From Christensenellaceae bacterium Phil1 (GTDB lineage Bacteria > Bacillota > Clostridia > Christensenellales > CAG-138), in assembly GCA_001940855.1 (NCBI GenBank), contig MSGS01000031.1, forward strand, positions 265,199 to 329,198: a DNA stretch of 64,000 nucleotides, in the 5' to 3' direction. Position 1 is the stretch's first letter. Each line of letters begins with the position of its first letter. The position numbers and the translations under genes were made by a program. Shown in pieces: positions 23,807 through 32,853 of the stretch. The notes beneath the pieces were generated by a model, which was not told the DNA's origin, did not search any database, and saw only the letters and a program-made list of their open reading frames with translations.

Positions 23807-24997
23807 TCAGTCCTCCATCAATGTGTAAATTTTCTCTACCTCCGCGCTGTTCGTATAATCTCTCTTTGCGCAGTTCTCCGAAAGCCGCTGCATCCGGGCT
23901 GGGTCGCGCAGCAGCGCGGCAATTCCGGCGGCACAGCCCGCGTTGTCCATGGGAACGATCACGCCATCCACGCCGTCCTCCAGTTGACTGCCGGAGGTCG
24001 CATAGCTGGTGATAACGACTGGCTTCCCCAACATCTGCGCCTCCCGCACGGTGACGGCCTTGCCCTCGTAGCGGGAGGGCTGCACATACAGGTCGCAGGC
24101 GCGCATATAGGGGTAAGGGTTGTCCTTTTTGCCGAGGATAATGACGCGCTCCTGCATTCCGGCCTCGTCAATCTTCTGGCGAATCAGCGGCTCGTCTCCG
24201 CCATAGCCGATGAGATACCACTTCACGTCAAGGCCATCCGCCACCAAGCGGCGGCAGATGGCCGGCACATTGTCGAAATTCTTGGCATCGCAGAACCGGC
24301 CAACAGAGAGGAGCGTCATGCTCTTTCCACGCGCCATTTCTTCATCGGTGTCAAATTCTGTGCTTCGCGTCAAAATCATTTTCTTTGACAAGACATTCTC
24401 AATAACCAGCGACCGAAACACATCCAAATACGGATGCGTCCTGTCAAATGCCTCTTTGCAATTTTCAGAAACATTGACCGCATAGTCTGACATTCCCCAC
24501 ATCTCTTTTTCTATGTCATCGCAGAATTGAATGCGGGATGCATCGGTATGGAACCATGCAAGCTTTACCTTCGCATTTACTTTCTTCCCGATGATATAAT
24601 GTGGATCATTAAAGCTTATTGCTAAATCATATTCTCCGGGGATATTGGGCAAATACGGTATGCTCAACTTATGAAAATACTGTTTGTAGTTGTGTGGGAA
24701 ACGCAAAGCTCCACGGGACAATGCCGAGCGCATTCTGGCATAACAACGCGCAAATGCGATTCCGATATTTCCGTTACGCAGATTTGTGGAAATAGGCTGT
24801 GTAAGCGCCTTGTAGCTTGAATTCTCTGGAAGCAGATTCACATGCTCGTTAATCAGCGGCATAAACTCGCCAGAGTGACTTAGTAAGAACAAGTCCACCG
24901 CGTACTCGCTGTAGTCTATCGTGTCAAGCAATCCAAGCAAACTGCTCTCCGCGCCGCCGAGTTCCATATTAAAATGAATGATAAGGATACGTTTCAT
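23807..24997 (-). CDS. GT4-type glycosyltransferase, mosaic gene
   Basis: A GT-B enzyme of 396 residues. The N-terminal acceptor domain has FNMELGGAESSLLGLL. The C-terminal donor domain has LLSVGRFCDAKNFDNVP, the DLYVQPSRYEGKAVTVREAQ motif with the EX7E pair and a final GLP-like stretch. The base composition changes within the gene: the first 215 codons are AT-rich and the last 180 are GC-rich, with the change near 24.35 kb, which matches the boundary between the two domains. This suggests that the acceptor domain was replaced by recombination. Confidence 0.88.
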   Translation of the reverse strand: MKRILIIHFNMELGGAESSLLGLLDTIDYSEYAVDLFLLSHSGEFMPLINEHVNLLPENSSYKALTQPISTNLRNGNIGIAFARCYARMRSALSRGALRFPHNYKQYFHKLSIPYLPNIPGEYDLAISFNDPHYIIGKKVNAKVKLAWFHTDASRIQFCDDIEKEMWGMSDYAVNVSENCKEAFDRTHPYLDVFRSLVIENVLSKKMILTRSTEFDTDEEMARGKSMTLLSVGRFCDAKNFDNVPAICRRLVADGLDVKWYLIGYGGDEPLIRQKIDEAGMQERVIILGKKDNPYPYMRACDLYVQPSRYEGKAVTVREAQMLGKPVVITSYATSGSQLEDGVDGVIVPMDNAGCAAGIAALLRDPARMQRLSENCAKRDYTNSAEVEKIYTLMED

Positions 24998-25003
24998 AAT
25001 GTA

Positions 25004-25969
25004 TCAGCTTTTTCCGAAGAGCTTTACCGCAAAGTTGAATAGAGCTGGCGAGTCATGCTCAAGCAAAAAACGAAGCTTTGTTTTCTTCCCTAAATATTTA
25101 GCTTCTCTTACTCGTCTGGTTGCATACTTAATCACAGGGAGTAATTCTTCGGCCTGTGAAGTAAGACCGCACTCCAAAGCACGCCGTCGTCTGAAATCGG
25201 CATTTTGCAGAAGACATGCAGCTACATATTCTCCATATTCGGAACAGGAAGAGAATTCTGTATCCGCAAACGTCAAGCACTTTTGAAGGCTGCGCACCTG
25301 ATCTATGCGTGCTTCTATGCCGGACGATTTGCTGATACACGTGGGGTTTCCCTGATAATAGTAGTATACCGGGGACGCTACACGACCGATCGATCGGGCG
25401 CGGCTTAATACTCTAAATGTAAATTCACGATCCTCCGCATAGCGAAGCGTCTCATCAAATCGAAAGTCCTTTACCAACGCTGCGGAGAACAGCTTATTCG
25501 TAACGATGCTATAGGTATATTGAGCTACGCAGAACAAATTCCAACAATACTCCCGGACAGAAACGTTTTTGTTCACGCTTTCTCCAGTGTCCCAATCAAA
25601 CTCATTTGCTGCGCCAACAATGATATCACCAAATACAAGCTCATCATGATCTTCTCTTGCTTTTTGTAAAAAGCGCTCATACATAACAGGGCTGATGTAA
25701 TCATCCGCATCTACAAAGGCAATCCAATCTCCCTTCGCCGCATCCATACCCAAATTTCTGGCATGAGATAAGCCAGTAGTATCTGCAATAATCATTTTGA
25801 CGTTTTGATGACTATTGGAATATTCTTGACAGATCTCAAGAGTGCGGTCTGTAGAACCATTTTCGACCAGTATAATTTCAATATCCGAGATGGTACTGTG
25901 CAATATAGCGTCCACACACTTTCTCAATGTCTTTTCACCATTGTGAACAGGTACTATCACACTTATCAT
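25004..25969 (-). CDS. GT2-type glycosyltransferase
   Basis: A 321-residue GT-A enzyme: N-terminal ISVIVPVHNGEKTLRKCVD, ENGSTDRT for nucleotide binding, and the metal-binding DXD in WIAFVDADDYIS. The C-terminal half is variable and ends in a basic segment. Likely adds one sugar to the repeat unit. AT-rich, like the first half of the neighbouring GT4 gene, and 6 bases upstream of it. Confidence 0.9.
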   Translation of the reverse strand: MISVIVPVHNGEKTLRKCVDAILHSTISDIEIILVENGSTDRTLEICQEYSNSHQNVKMIIADTTGLSHARNLGMDAAKGDWIAFVDADDYISPVMYERFLQKAREDHDELVFGDIIVGAANEFDWDTGESVNKNVSVREYCWNLFCVAQYTYSIVTNKLFSAALVKDFRFDETLRYAEDREFTFRVLSRARSIGRVASPVYYYYQGNPTCISKSSGIEARIDQVRSLQKCLTFADTEFSSCSEYGEYVAACLLQNADFRRRRALECGLTSQAEELLPVIKYATRRVREAKYLGKKTKLRFLLEHDSPALFNFAVKLFGKS

Positions 25970-25983
25970 AAGCTACCCTCCTA

Positions 25984-26907
25984 TCAAAATGGTAGATTTC
26001 TATATCGCCAATCGATCAGTCTTACATACCACTTGCTTGTGTCTTTTGTTGGCTGTGCTCCAGCCCACGGTGTTTTCGCTACTGCATCCCAATACAACTT
26101 CTTCAATAGATGGCGGCAAGTCCGCACCCAAGGCCGGCTTGTAAAGCTGGGTGTATAGTGGAGTACAACAGGATGTGCTTTTGCCTGTGCAATCTCTTCT
26201 TCACTATAAAATGGACTTTCTTCACGAAAGTACTTTAAGATTTTGGCACGACTCATTATGTAATGGATCGTCATAACATTATATTTTAACGGAAGGATAG
26301 AAACGTCCTGATGGAAAAGCCCATTCAACACACCCTGATCATGGTGTGTAACACGCCCTTGGTGTTGTGCAATGAAATCAAGGCACGCCTGCTCCACATC
26401 GGTATTTCGCCATTTATCGAGATCGATCAGCAAAAGGCCTGCATTAAAGTACTTTTCTTCACAATGCACACCGATCCTCTCTTTTGTCTCCCGGCTGACC
26501 GTATCCTGCACAGCCGCAATAGTGCATCCATGCATATCCCAATTCCAAAGTTCATCTATACAATCACAGATGATCATGTCACAGTCCAAATATAAGCAGC
26601 GGGAAACATCCGCAGGAAGCATACTTCCAATAAATAAACGGCCATAGGAACTTAGCGAAATAGGCCACTGCATATTCAGCGTCAATTTATCACTCCACTT
26701 GGAAAACTCTATCCATTGAAGCCGCGAAAGCGGGAATTGGTTGATGATCTGCTGAAGCTTTCCTTTGCTATCAGAAGAAATACCATTATCAATCACATAA
26801 ATGACAATCGCCGAACCCGCATTGTGGGAAAGCAACGAGTAAACCGATGCTCCCATATGCTGTGCGTAGTTATCATCACTGGAATATACAATGTGCATAG
26901 GTTGCAT
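25984..26907 (-). CDS. GT8-type glycosyltransferase
   Basis: A 307-residue retaining glycosyltransferase: MHIVYSSDDNYAQHMG at the start, the DXD in RCLYLDCDMII, and the family's YFNAGLLLIDLDKW and HHDQGVLNGLF. The C-terminal HYTPSFTSRPW holds the last conserved His. Adds a sugar, often galactose or glucose, to the growing unit. Its start lies in the 3' end of the next GT2 gene (32-base overlap). Confidence 0.9.
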   Translation of the reverse strand: MQPMHIVYSSDDNYAQHMGASVYSLLSHNAGSAIVIYVIDNGISSDSKGKLQQIINQFPLSRLQWIEFSKWSDKLTLNMQWPISLSSYGRLFIGSMLPADVSRCLYLDCDMIICDCIDELWNWDMHGCTIAAVQDTVSRETKERIGVHCEEKYFNAGLLLIDLDKWRNTDVEQACLDFIAQHQGRVTHHDQGVLNGLFHQDVSILPLKYNVMTIHYIMSRAKILKYFREESPFYSEEEIAQAKAHPVVLHYTPSFTSRPWVRTCRHLLKKLYWDAVAKTPWAGAQPTKDTSKWYVRLIDWRYRNLPF

Positions 26908-27805
26908 TTCGTTGCCCTGCCTTTCTCCGGATATACTCCGTCAGCGCCCACCCCGCCGGGGTACACAGTACTGTCAGCAGCTTGCGGGGGGATTCTTTGA
27001 TGTAATTTCGGTTCCCGGCGAGCTGGCTGCTGGAGCAGTAGTGGATGCAGTCCATCACCAGTCTCTTAAAGGACTCCGGATATTGCATCTTCACCGTGCG
27101 CCAGAAGGCGAAGCCCTTGGGGTTTCGCAGATACTGCCGGAGCATGTTGTTGCTGGAGCCGTCCGGCTGGTATTCTACATTGCATAGCACCTCGTCCAGC
27201 ACCGCAAGCTTGTAATCCTGATCGATCAAAAGATACTTGTAGGCAAGGCTGACGTATTTTTCGCCCTCAAACACCGGATATGCCGGATAGGCGTTGATGA
27301 CATCCGTCCGATATACCAGCTTTTTGTCACCGGCTCCACCCGCCGCGTAATAGCCGGAAATGGTGGTCTCGGATAGTCCGTCAGGAAAGCCTTTGCCTAT
27401 GATTTTTCCGTCGGAATCCGCATCAAGGCCGACAATGCCGGCGTAGCCCTTCCCTTTGACCTCGTCCCACTTGCTCAGAATCTTCTCCACCGCGCCGTCT
27501 GCCAGCATATCGTCAGAATCGATGCATGTATTCAGTTCCGTGTGGATATTGGCGTAGGCCACGTTGTGGGCGGTGTGCATACCGCCATTTTCCTTATAGA
27601 TGTATTGAATTGCAAAACCGTTGTCGCGGCTTTGCCAATCGCGCACCAACTCGGCGGTGTTGTCCGCAGAACCGTCGTCCACGATCAGCCAGATAAAATC
27701 CTTACAACTCTGGCGGCAAAGACTTTCATAGGTGCGCGGCAGGGTGTGTGCGCGATTGTAGGCAGGGGTGAAGATGGTGAGGATGGGATCAGCAGTTTTG
27801 TTCAT
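26876..27805 (-). CDS. GT2-type glycosyltransferase
   Basis: A 309-residue GT-A enzyme with LTIFTPAYNRAHTLPR, LIVDDGSADNT and the DXD-like CIDSDDML. GC-rich compared with both neighbours, with composition breaks near 26.9 and 27.8 kb. It overlaps both neighbouring genes (32 and 17 bases), so expression is coupled. Probably one of the side-chain or backbone transferases. Confidence 0.9.
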   Translation of the reverse strand: MNKTADPILTIFTPAYNRAHTLPRTYESLCRQSCKDFIWLIVDDGSADNTAELVRDWQSRDNGFAIQYIYKENGGMHTAHNVAYANIHTELNTCIDSDDMLADGAVEKILSKWDEVKGKGYAGIVGLDADSDGKIIGKGFPDGLSETTISGYYAAGGAGDKKLVYRTDVINAYPAYPVFEGEKYVSLAYKYLLIDQDYKLAVLDEVLCNVEYQPDGSSNNMLRQYLRNPKGFAFWRTVKMQYPESFKRLVMDCIHYCSSSQLAGNRNYIKESPRKLLTVLCTPAGWALTEYIRRKAGQRNATYAHCIFQ

Positions 27806-28892
27806 AAGCCTTCAAATAAAACTCCTGAAGTTTTACTGCTTCTGTAGTGATATCGAAGCCGTGCGCGGCGATTTCTGCTCGACGGTCGGTGCGGGGGATA
27901 GCTCGCTTCGAAAGAATCTTCTCCGCCCATGCCTCTGCCCCTGCCGACAGCGGCAGGATATCTACCAAGCCTTCTGTGATTATACATTCAGGCGGAACCT
28001 TATCTGAGATCAGGCAAGGCAAACCTGCAGCCTGTGCTTCTACCATTGTCACAGGCAATCCCTCATACAGCGACGGGAATACAAATACGTCCATTGTCTG
28101 CATCAAATCAGCAACATCGCTGCGGACACCAAGAAGGCGGACATGCTCAGCAATACCCAGGATCTGCGCTTTCGCCTGTATCTTTGTCATATCTTCTCCG
28201 CCTCCGACCAGAAGAAGAACTGCGTTCGGTTCTCTCCTCAGTAGTGCAGCAAAGATATCAAGGAGAAACGGATGGTTCTTAGGTTGATTAAATCTTCCAA
28301 CATGTCCAATAGTGAATTCATTTTCAAGGCCAAGCTGCCGCCGCATTTCTTGACGCTTGGTTGGATTATAGGCACTGGCTACAACATCTATGGCGTTGTT
28401 GATGATTTGATATGATGCTCCACCAAACATCCAGTCACCTGCACCTTTGCCGCAGGCAAAAAGGTTGGTCGCATATTTAGGGATACCCCGCTTGTACCAC
28501 AGCTTGATGGGATATTTTAGATTTTTATCCTGATTAGCGCTGTGGCTGTGGGCAACTCGCACTGGGACATTATGCTGCGCGGCGACCTTCAGAATCACCA
28601 AACTCAGGCAGTCTTGATGGACATGAACAATTTTGTACTCCGAGTGTTCATCAAAGAAGCGATTCAGCGCCGCTAAGTAGTTTTTGCTCCAAGGCACCAG
28701 TCGAGGCAAACGATAGATTCTTCCACCAAGAGATTCAATCTCATCATCAAATGCAGCTCGTTCCTGACGGTGTACCAGAAAGTCAAACTGAACCTCCTCG
28801 CGGTCTATGTGCCTATAATAATTCATGAGCATGGATTCCAGACCGCCACGCCCCATGTAGGTGACAACTTGTAATACTCGCACTTGCTCCAT
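27789..28892 (-). CDS. GT4-type glycosyltransferase
   Basis: A 367-residue GT-B enzyme of the EpsF-like group. The N-terminus has YMGRGGLESMLMNYYRH, the hinge reads IGHVGRFNQPKNHPFLLDI, and the donor site has VFVFPSLYEGLPVTMVEAQAAG. This matches the EX7E catalytic pair. The HVHQD segment near residue 95 is typical for the family's acceptor domain. Part of the EPS operon; 17-base overlap with the GT2 gene. Confidence 0.9.
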   Translation of the reverse strand: MEQVRVLQVVTYMGRGGLESMLMNYYRHIDREEVQFDFLVHRQERAAFDDEIESLGGRIYRLPRLVPWSKNYLAALNRFFDEHSEYKIVHVHQDCLSLVILKVAAQHNVPVRVAHSHSANQDKNLKYPIKLWYKRGIPKYATNLFACGKGAGDWMFGGASYQIINNAIDVVASAYNPTKRQEMRRQLGLENEFTIGHVGRFNQPKNHPFLLDIFAALLRREPNAVLLLVGGGEDMTKIQAKAQILGIAEHVRLLGVRSDVADLMQTMDVFVFPSLYEGLPVTMVEAQAAGLPCLISDKVPPECIITEGLVDILPLSAGAEAWAEKILSKRAIPRTDRRAEIAAHGFDITTEAVKLQEFYLKAYEQNC

Positions 28893-28894
28893 CT

Positions 28895-30007
28895 CTATCC
28901 CCCCATCTGCGCAAAGTATTCCGCTACGCTTATCCTCGCAAAATCCTGATCAAACGGTATTGCAATCATGTTTGCGTAGTAGAAATAACCAAGATAGCCT
29001 ATTACCATCAGCGCTGTCAAAATCTGCCTGTTCTTGCCGCCTATTTTCTTCAGCATCCAAGGAAGAGCTATAGATTGGAATATAAGAAAATAATTCGCAA
29101 GGCGTGCGAAGTAGTTTGCCGTGCCAAAAAGGCCAACAAACATTATTGCGCCGTTTATCATGGCAAGATTCACCATCAGGTTCTCTTCGTTTGTACTGTC
29201 CACAAAGAGCTGTTTGCGGTACATAAAGGCAAGCACTGTAGGCACGTTGCAAACCAATACGCGGAATATGTTCACACCACTATCAGAAAATTCCGTGACT
29301 GTATATTTCTCGCCTATCATACTTGTAATACTAACAACGGTGCCAAGCAAAGGGCGCAAAAAAAGCCCCCCCAGTATCGCTACGATAAGCAGTAGTATCG
29401 TCTTTTTACCACATGGTTCGAACTGCATGAACGGTACTATTAAGTACATGAGCGAATACGGGTGTATAAGCGTCGCAATTGCAATACAGGCCACATACGG
29501 AACCCACTTTTTCTTCAGTGCATACATAACGCCAATAAGCGCTATGCCAACGGCCGCCGCCTGCTTTATTCCTGCGAACACAAAGCCATAGCAGCCCATT
29601 GTGAAAAGCAGGAACAGCGTTATTGCATAATTTGATGAGTACTTGTGAACAAATATGATGTAGCAGCCAACGGTTACCAATGCCCAGAACATGAGGAAGT
29701 TCTGCGTAGAAGTTCCGCCCGTCTTAAGCCAAATATTCACCACATTGAAGAGCGGATTGCTGCCGATATCCCAGTCTATATCGTCATAGCCCTGCTCTGG
29801 GACTATTAGCTCATAGGCATGCTTATACGCGCCTGTATCATTGCAGCGTGTTCGCAGTCCTGCAAAGCCAGCAAGCAATATAAATATTACCAGAGAGCAT
29901 ATTATAAGCCGCCGATGTTTCTTTCTATATTCGCTGCCAAGTGTCAGCCTGTCCCCGCCAAACGCTACCGCAACACTTATTAGCATTAATGCAAGGTAAT
30001 TAGCCAT
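28895..30007 (-). CDS. EpsG-type polysaccharide polymerase
   Basis: About ten membrane helices in 370 residues. The marks of the EpsG family are seen: an Arg-rich loop AGLRTRCNDTGAYKHAY after the second helix and KQAAAVGIALIGV in a later helix. It would join the lipid-linked repeats outside the membrane (Wzy role). The ATG at 30007 overlaps the stop of the GT4 gene; a TTG at 30019 is the alternative. Confidence 0.8.
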   Translation of the reverse strand: MANYLALMLISVAVAFGGDRLTLGSEYRKKHRRLIICSLVIFILLAGFAGLRTRCNDTGAYKHAYELIVPEQGYDDIDWDIGSNPLFNVVNIWLKTGGTSTQNFLMFWALVTVGCYIIFVHKYSSNYAITLFLLFTMGCYGFVFAGIKQAAAVGIALIGVMYALKKKWVPYVACIAIATLIHPYSLMYLIVPFMQFEPCGKKTILLLIVAILGGLFLRPLLGTVVSITSMIGEKYTVTEFSDSGVNIFRVLVCNVPTVLAFMYRKQLFVDSTNEENLMVNLAMINGAIMFVGLFGTANYFARLANYFLIFQSIALPWMLKKIGGKNRQILTALMVIGYLGYFYYANMIAIPFDQDFARISVAEYFAQMGG

Positions 30008-31088
30008 TTGTTGTCCCAAGCCACTTCATTGTCTCCGCAATAACCGCATCCTTACTGAATCGCTTTTCCATCCGCTCTCGTCCTCTGCGGCCCATTTCTG
30101 CTCGCCAGCTTTCCGGAAATTCAACAAAGCACTGCATAGTGTCATACAGCGTATCAGCATCCTTCGCAGGGCAAATATACCCGCTGACACCGTCCTCCAC
30201 TGCCTCGCGGCAGCCGGGGATATCGCTGGTGATGAGGGCGCGACCAGTGGCGGCACCCTCCAGCAGGACGTTGGACATACCCTCATGGTAGGAGGGCAGC
30301 ACAACACAGTCCGCCGCTTCATAGAATGGATGCACATCCGTCTGAAAGCCGTGGAAGTTGATGACTCTGTCAGCGACCAGATGATCGACGGTTTCTTTGT
30401 AGGCATCCTCATAGAATCCCACCACATCAAAGGCAACCTTTTCACCAAACTCCGCCTTGACGGTTTTCGCGGCGGTGAAGAACTCGTCCACGCCCTTTTC
30501 CTTCATAATGCGTCCGACAAACAGGAAGCTGCACACGCCGTCATCCCGCATGGGGACATATGGATACTCGTCCAGATTGATGCCCGCGCCGGGAAGCACC
30601 TTCATCTGCTGGGCGGAGATGATGTTTTTATGTAGAAAGAACTGGGCATTCTCCTCGTTCTCAAAGAATACCGTTCTGGCCTTCCGCAGAGCGCTGCGGT
30701 ACATCACGGACACTACGTTCGACAGCACCGGCTTTTCAAATGCCGTGCCGAGACCCTGTACATTGGTGACATATGGAATACCTTTGGCCTTACAGGCGCT
30801 GTCCATGTAGATATTGGGCTTTATGGAATAGGTGATGACCAGATCCGGCTGTATATCATCTAACATCTTCCGGTAGGTTTTCAGCAGCTTCATGTCCTTG
30901 AAGGGGTTGATGCTGCGGCGGTCAATCTCCGTGTTGATGCAACGCAGCCCCATAGCCTTCAAGTTGTCCTCATGTCCCACAAAGGGGGTGCTGAGAATAA
31001 CCTCATGCTCCTGCATCAGTGTCTCCACCAACTCCTTGCGAAAGCGGTAGAACATATAGGAATGATTGGTTGCGATCAAAATTCTCAT
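30000..31088 (-). CDS. GT4-type glycosyltransferase (EpsD/CapM-like)
   Basis: A 362-residue GT-B enzyme: TNHSYMFYRFRKELVETL at the N-terminus, TYSIKPNIY and TNVQGLGTAF in the acceptor domain, FLFVGRIMKEKGVDEF at the donor domain, and VVLPSYHEGMSNVLLEGAATG with the EX7E pair. This group usually adds the second sugar after the priming transferase. GC-rich over nearly its whole length, with the same style as the end of the sugar transferase gene. 4-base overlap with that gene. Confidence 0.9.
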   Translation of the reverse strand: MRILIATNHSYMFYRFRKELVETLMQEHEVILSTPFVGHEDNLKAMGLRCINTEIDRRSINPFKDMKLLKTYRKMLDDIQPDLVITYSIKPNIYMDSACKAKGIPYVTNVQGLGTAFEKPVLSNVVSVMYRSALRKARTVFFENEENAQFFLHKNIISAQQMKVLPGAGINLDEYPYVPMRDDGVCSFLFVGRIMKEKGVDEFFTAAKTVKAEFGEKVAFDVVGFYEDAYKETVDHLVADRVINFHGFQTDVHPFYEAADCVVLPSYHEGMSNVLLEGAATGRALITSDIPGCREAVEDGVSGYICPAKDADTLYDTMQCFVEFPESWRAEMGRRGRERMEKRFSKDAVIAETMKWLGTTNG

Positions 31089-31711
31089 TTATTGCTCTCC
31101 ATCTTATGCAGCTCTCCCGTGCCGCCTTCGACCACGCCGTCGTGACGCAGCGCGGACACAGCCGTTCCGAAAAAGCAGCGGCAGTCAAACGGAAAACTCA
31201 TGCGCTTAACATATTCTCCGTCCAATCGAGCCTTGTCTGCTATTTCCAACTCGTCACGTCCGTTAATCTGCGCCCAGCCGGAAAGACCAGGTTTCACGTC
31301 ATTCGCCCCATATTTATCCCGTTCCTCTATCAAATCATACTGATTCCACAGAGCCGGACGCGGACCAATAATACTCATATCTTGTTTTAGAATATTAATG
31401 AGTTGAGGAATTTCATCAAGTGATGTTTTCCTAATGAAACTTCCTATTCTTGTAATATATTGATCAGGATTTTCAAGAAGATGTGTAGGCACATCGTGCG
31501 GTGTGGACATCTTCATGCTGCGGAACTTGTATAGTTTGAAATGCCTTTTATGTATGCCTATACGCTCCTGTGTAAAGAATACATGGCCTGGATCATCAAT
31601 CTCTATAGCAATAACTATCAGCAGGAATAGCCATGAAAACAGTATCAAACCGATTAGAGAAAGCATTGTATCTAGAATCGGCTTGATTACTTTACAATAC
31701 ATATTATTCAT
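31085..31711 (-). CDS. priming undecaprenyl-phosphate sugar transferase (PglC/WcaJ-like)
   Basis: A bacterial sugar transferase of about 208 residues that starts repeat-unit synthesis by moving a sugar phosphate to undecaprenyl phosphate. One N-terminal membrane helix (LIGLILFSWLFLLIVIA), then FTQERIG, the KFRSM motif, RKTSLDEIPQLINIL, IGPRPAL and VKPGLSGWAQINGRD. It lacks the four-helix domain of WcaJ and so resembles PglC. The ATG at 31711 is preferred to a TTG at 31729. Composition turns GC-rich in the last 60 codons (near 31.28 kb), a probable recombination joint. Confidence 0.9.
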   Translation of the reverse strand: MNNMYCKVIKPILDTMLSLIGLILFSWLFLLIVIAIEIDDPGHVFFTQERIGIHKRHFKLYKFRSMKMSTPHDVPTHLLENPDQYITRIGSFIRKTSLDEIPQLINILKQDMSIIGPRPALWNQYDLIEERDKYGANDVKPGLSGWAQINGRDELEIADKARLDGEYVKRMSFPFDCRCFFGTAVSALRHDGVVEGGTGELHKMESNK

Positions 31712-31725
31712 TGTAGTTATTTGCC

Positions 31726-32853
31726 TCAATTAATCCCCACATGCTTATTCTCAATGATATTGGCATTATTCACCCTCGCCCCTGCCTTCACGACCGCGCC
31801 TTTGCGGATTATCGTTCCGGCTTCAACGTGGCTGTAATCGCCAATCACCGCGCCATGCTCAACTATCGATGCGCTGGCGAGTATGACGCCTTTTCCTATC
31901 TTCACGGCGGGGCTGACTATGGTTTTCGCTTCAAAAATCGTTCCTGCGCCGGCCTCAACGGCTGGGCTGATTGTCGCCGTGGGGTGCTTCAGCACGGGCA
32001 CAATAAAGCCTGCCGCCTGTAACTGCTCCGTCAACTTGCGGCGCAGCGCATTGTTGCCTATCGCCACGAACGCCATCGGATATTCATTAAGATGCTTTTT
32101 GCAGTTGCCAAGCGTGTCCAGCACGCCCGGAAGATCCGTGTTATCATCAAGGAACGCTATCTTCTCAAACACGCCTATTGCTTCAGCGGTTTCGCGTACC
32201 ACCTGCCCCTGTCCGCCTGCGCCGAGTATCAGCAGGTTCATATGCTTCGGCGCATTCTGCGGCTGTTCCACGCTCTCTGTTTTTGAGCACACAACGGATG
32301 CTAAATCAGCGCGGCAGTACTGTGCAAAACGCTTTACTATCACGTCCGGACGCTTGTTCTGCCCGAGATATGTACAAAGGCTGTACATATCCACGCCCGC
32401 TTCAAGCTTTTGCCTTATGAACGCATAGCGAAGCTCCATAGATGAAAGCTTGTCCGCAATATGATACCTTTCGTTCATAGTGCTGAGCAACACCTGCATA
32501 AGCCTGAACGGCGGCAATGTTTCTTCACCGCTCATAATGAAGCTATCATTGCTATGATACAGGCCGATGTTATCCGCAATGAATTGCTTAACGCTCTGCG
32601 GCATGGGCAAATCGCGCGGCGCGTCCGATGGGATAAGCTCCACCGGGTCAGACGCCGTTCCGCCTTCCCCGCGCCCTGCAACGTTGCGTATATGCAACAC
32701 TCCCGCATCAATGTCTATATCCTGACGGCGCAGCGCGGTAACCTCGCCAAGCAGCAGACCCATATTCAGACAGAGATACGCCGCTACCTTGCGCGGCTCA
32801 ACGTTCTCCGTCAAGTGCCTGTTAATTATACTGCATTGTTTGTCCGTCAGCAT
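31726..32853 (-). CDS. fusion of tyrosine-recombinase-like domain and NeuD/PglD-like sugar acetyltransferase
   Basis: Residues 1-195 resemble the catalytic domain of tyrosine recombinases: GLLLGEVTALRRQDIDID stands for the box I pattern and ELRYAFIRQKLEAGVDMYSL plus CTYLGQ for box II. Several catalytic residues look changed (Leu for the first Arg, Tyr for His in the LRH position, Gln for His in LGH), so it is probably not an active recombinase. Residues 206-375 match the NeuD/PglD family: LLILGAGGQGQVV, FLDD, and hexapeptide repeats ending ARVNNANIIENKH. The acetyltransferase would modify an amino sugar. First gene of the EPS operon, ATG after AGGGG. The recombinase-like part may bind DNA or be a structural relic. 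Confidence 0.8.
   Translation of the reverse strand: MLTDKQCSIINRHLTENVEPRKVAAYLCLNMGLLLGEVTALRRQDIDIDAGVLHIRNVAGRGEGGTASDPVELIPSDAPRDLPMPQSVKQFIADNIGLYHSNDSFIMSGEETLPPFRLMQVLLSTMNERYHIADKLSSMELRYAFIRQKLEAGVDMYSLCTYLGQNKRPDVIVKRFAQYCRADLASVVCSKTESVEQPQNAPKHMNLLILGAGGQGQVVRETAEAIGVFEKIAFLDDNTDLPGVLDTLGNCKKHLNEYPMAFVAIGNNALRRKLTEQLQAAGFIVPVLKHPTATISPAVEAGAGTIFEAKTIVSPAVKIGKGVILASASIVEHGAVIGDYSHVEAGTIIRKGAVVKAGARVNNANIIENKHVGIN

Noticed and set aside
23201..24388. 395-codon plus-strand open frame across two glycosyltransferases
   Set aside because: It spans the boundary of two well supported minus-strand genes, and lies in the GC-rich part where stop codons are rare.
16961..32853. Lipopolysaccharide O-antigen cluster
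   Set aside because: The flippase, EpsG polymerase, pyruvyltransferase and VanZ proteins fit a Gram-positive EPS or capsule operon; there are no heptose, Kdo or lipid A genes in the window.
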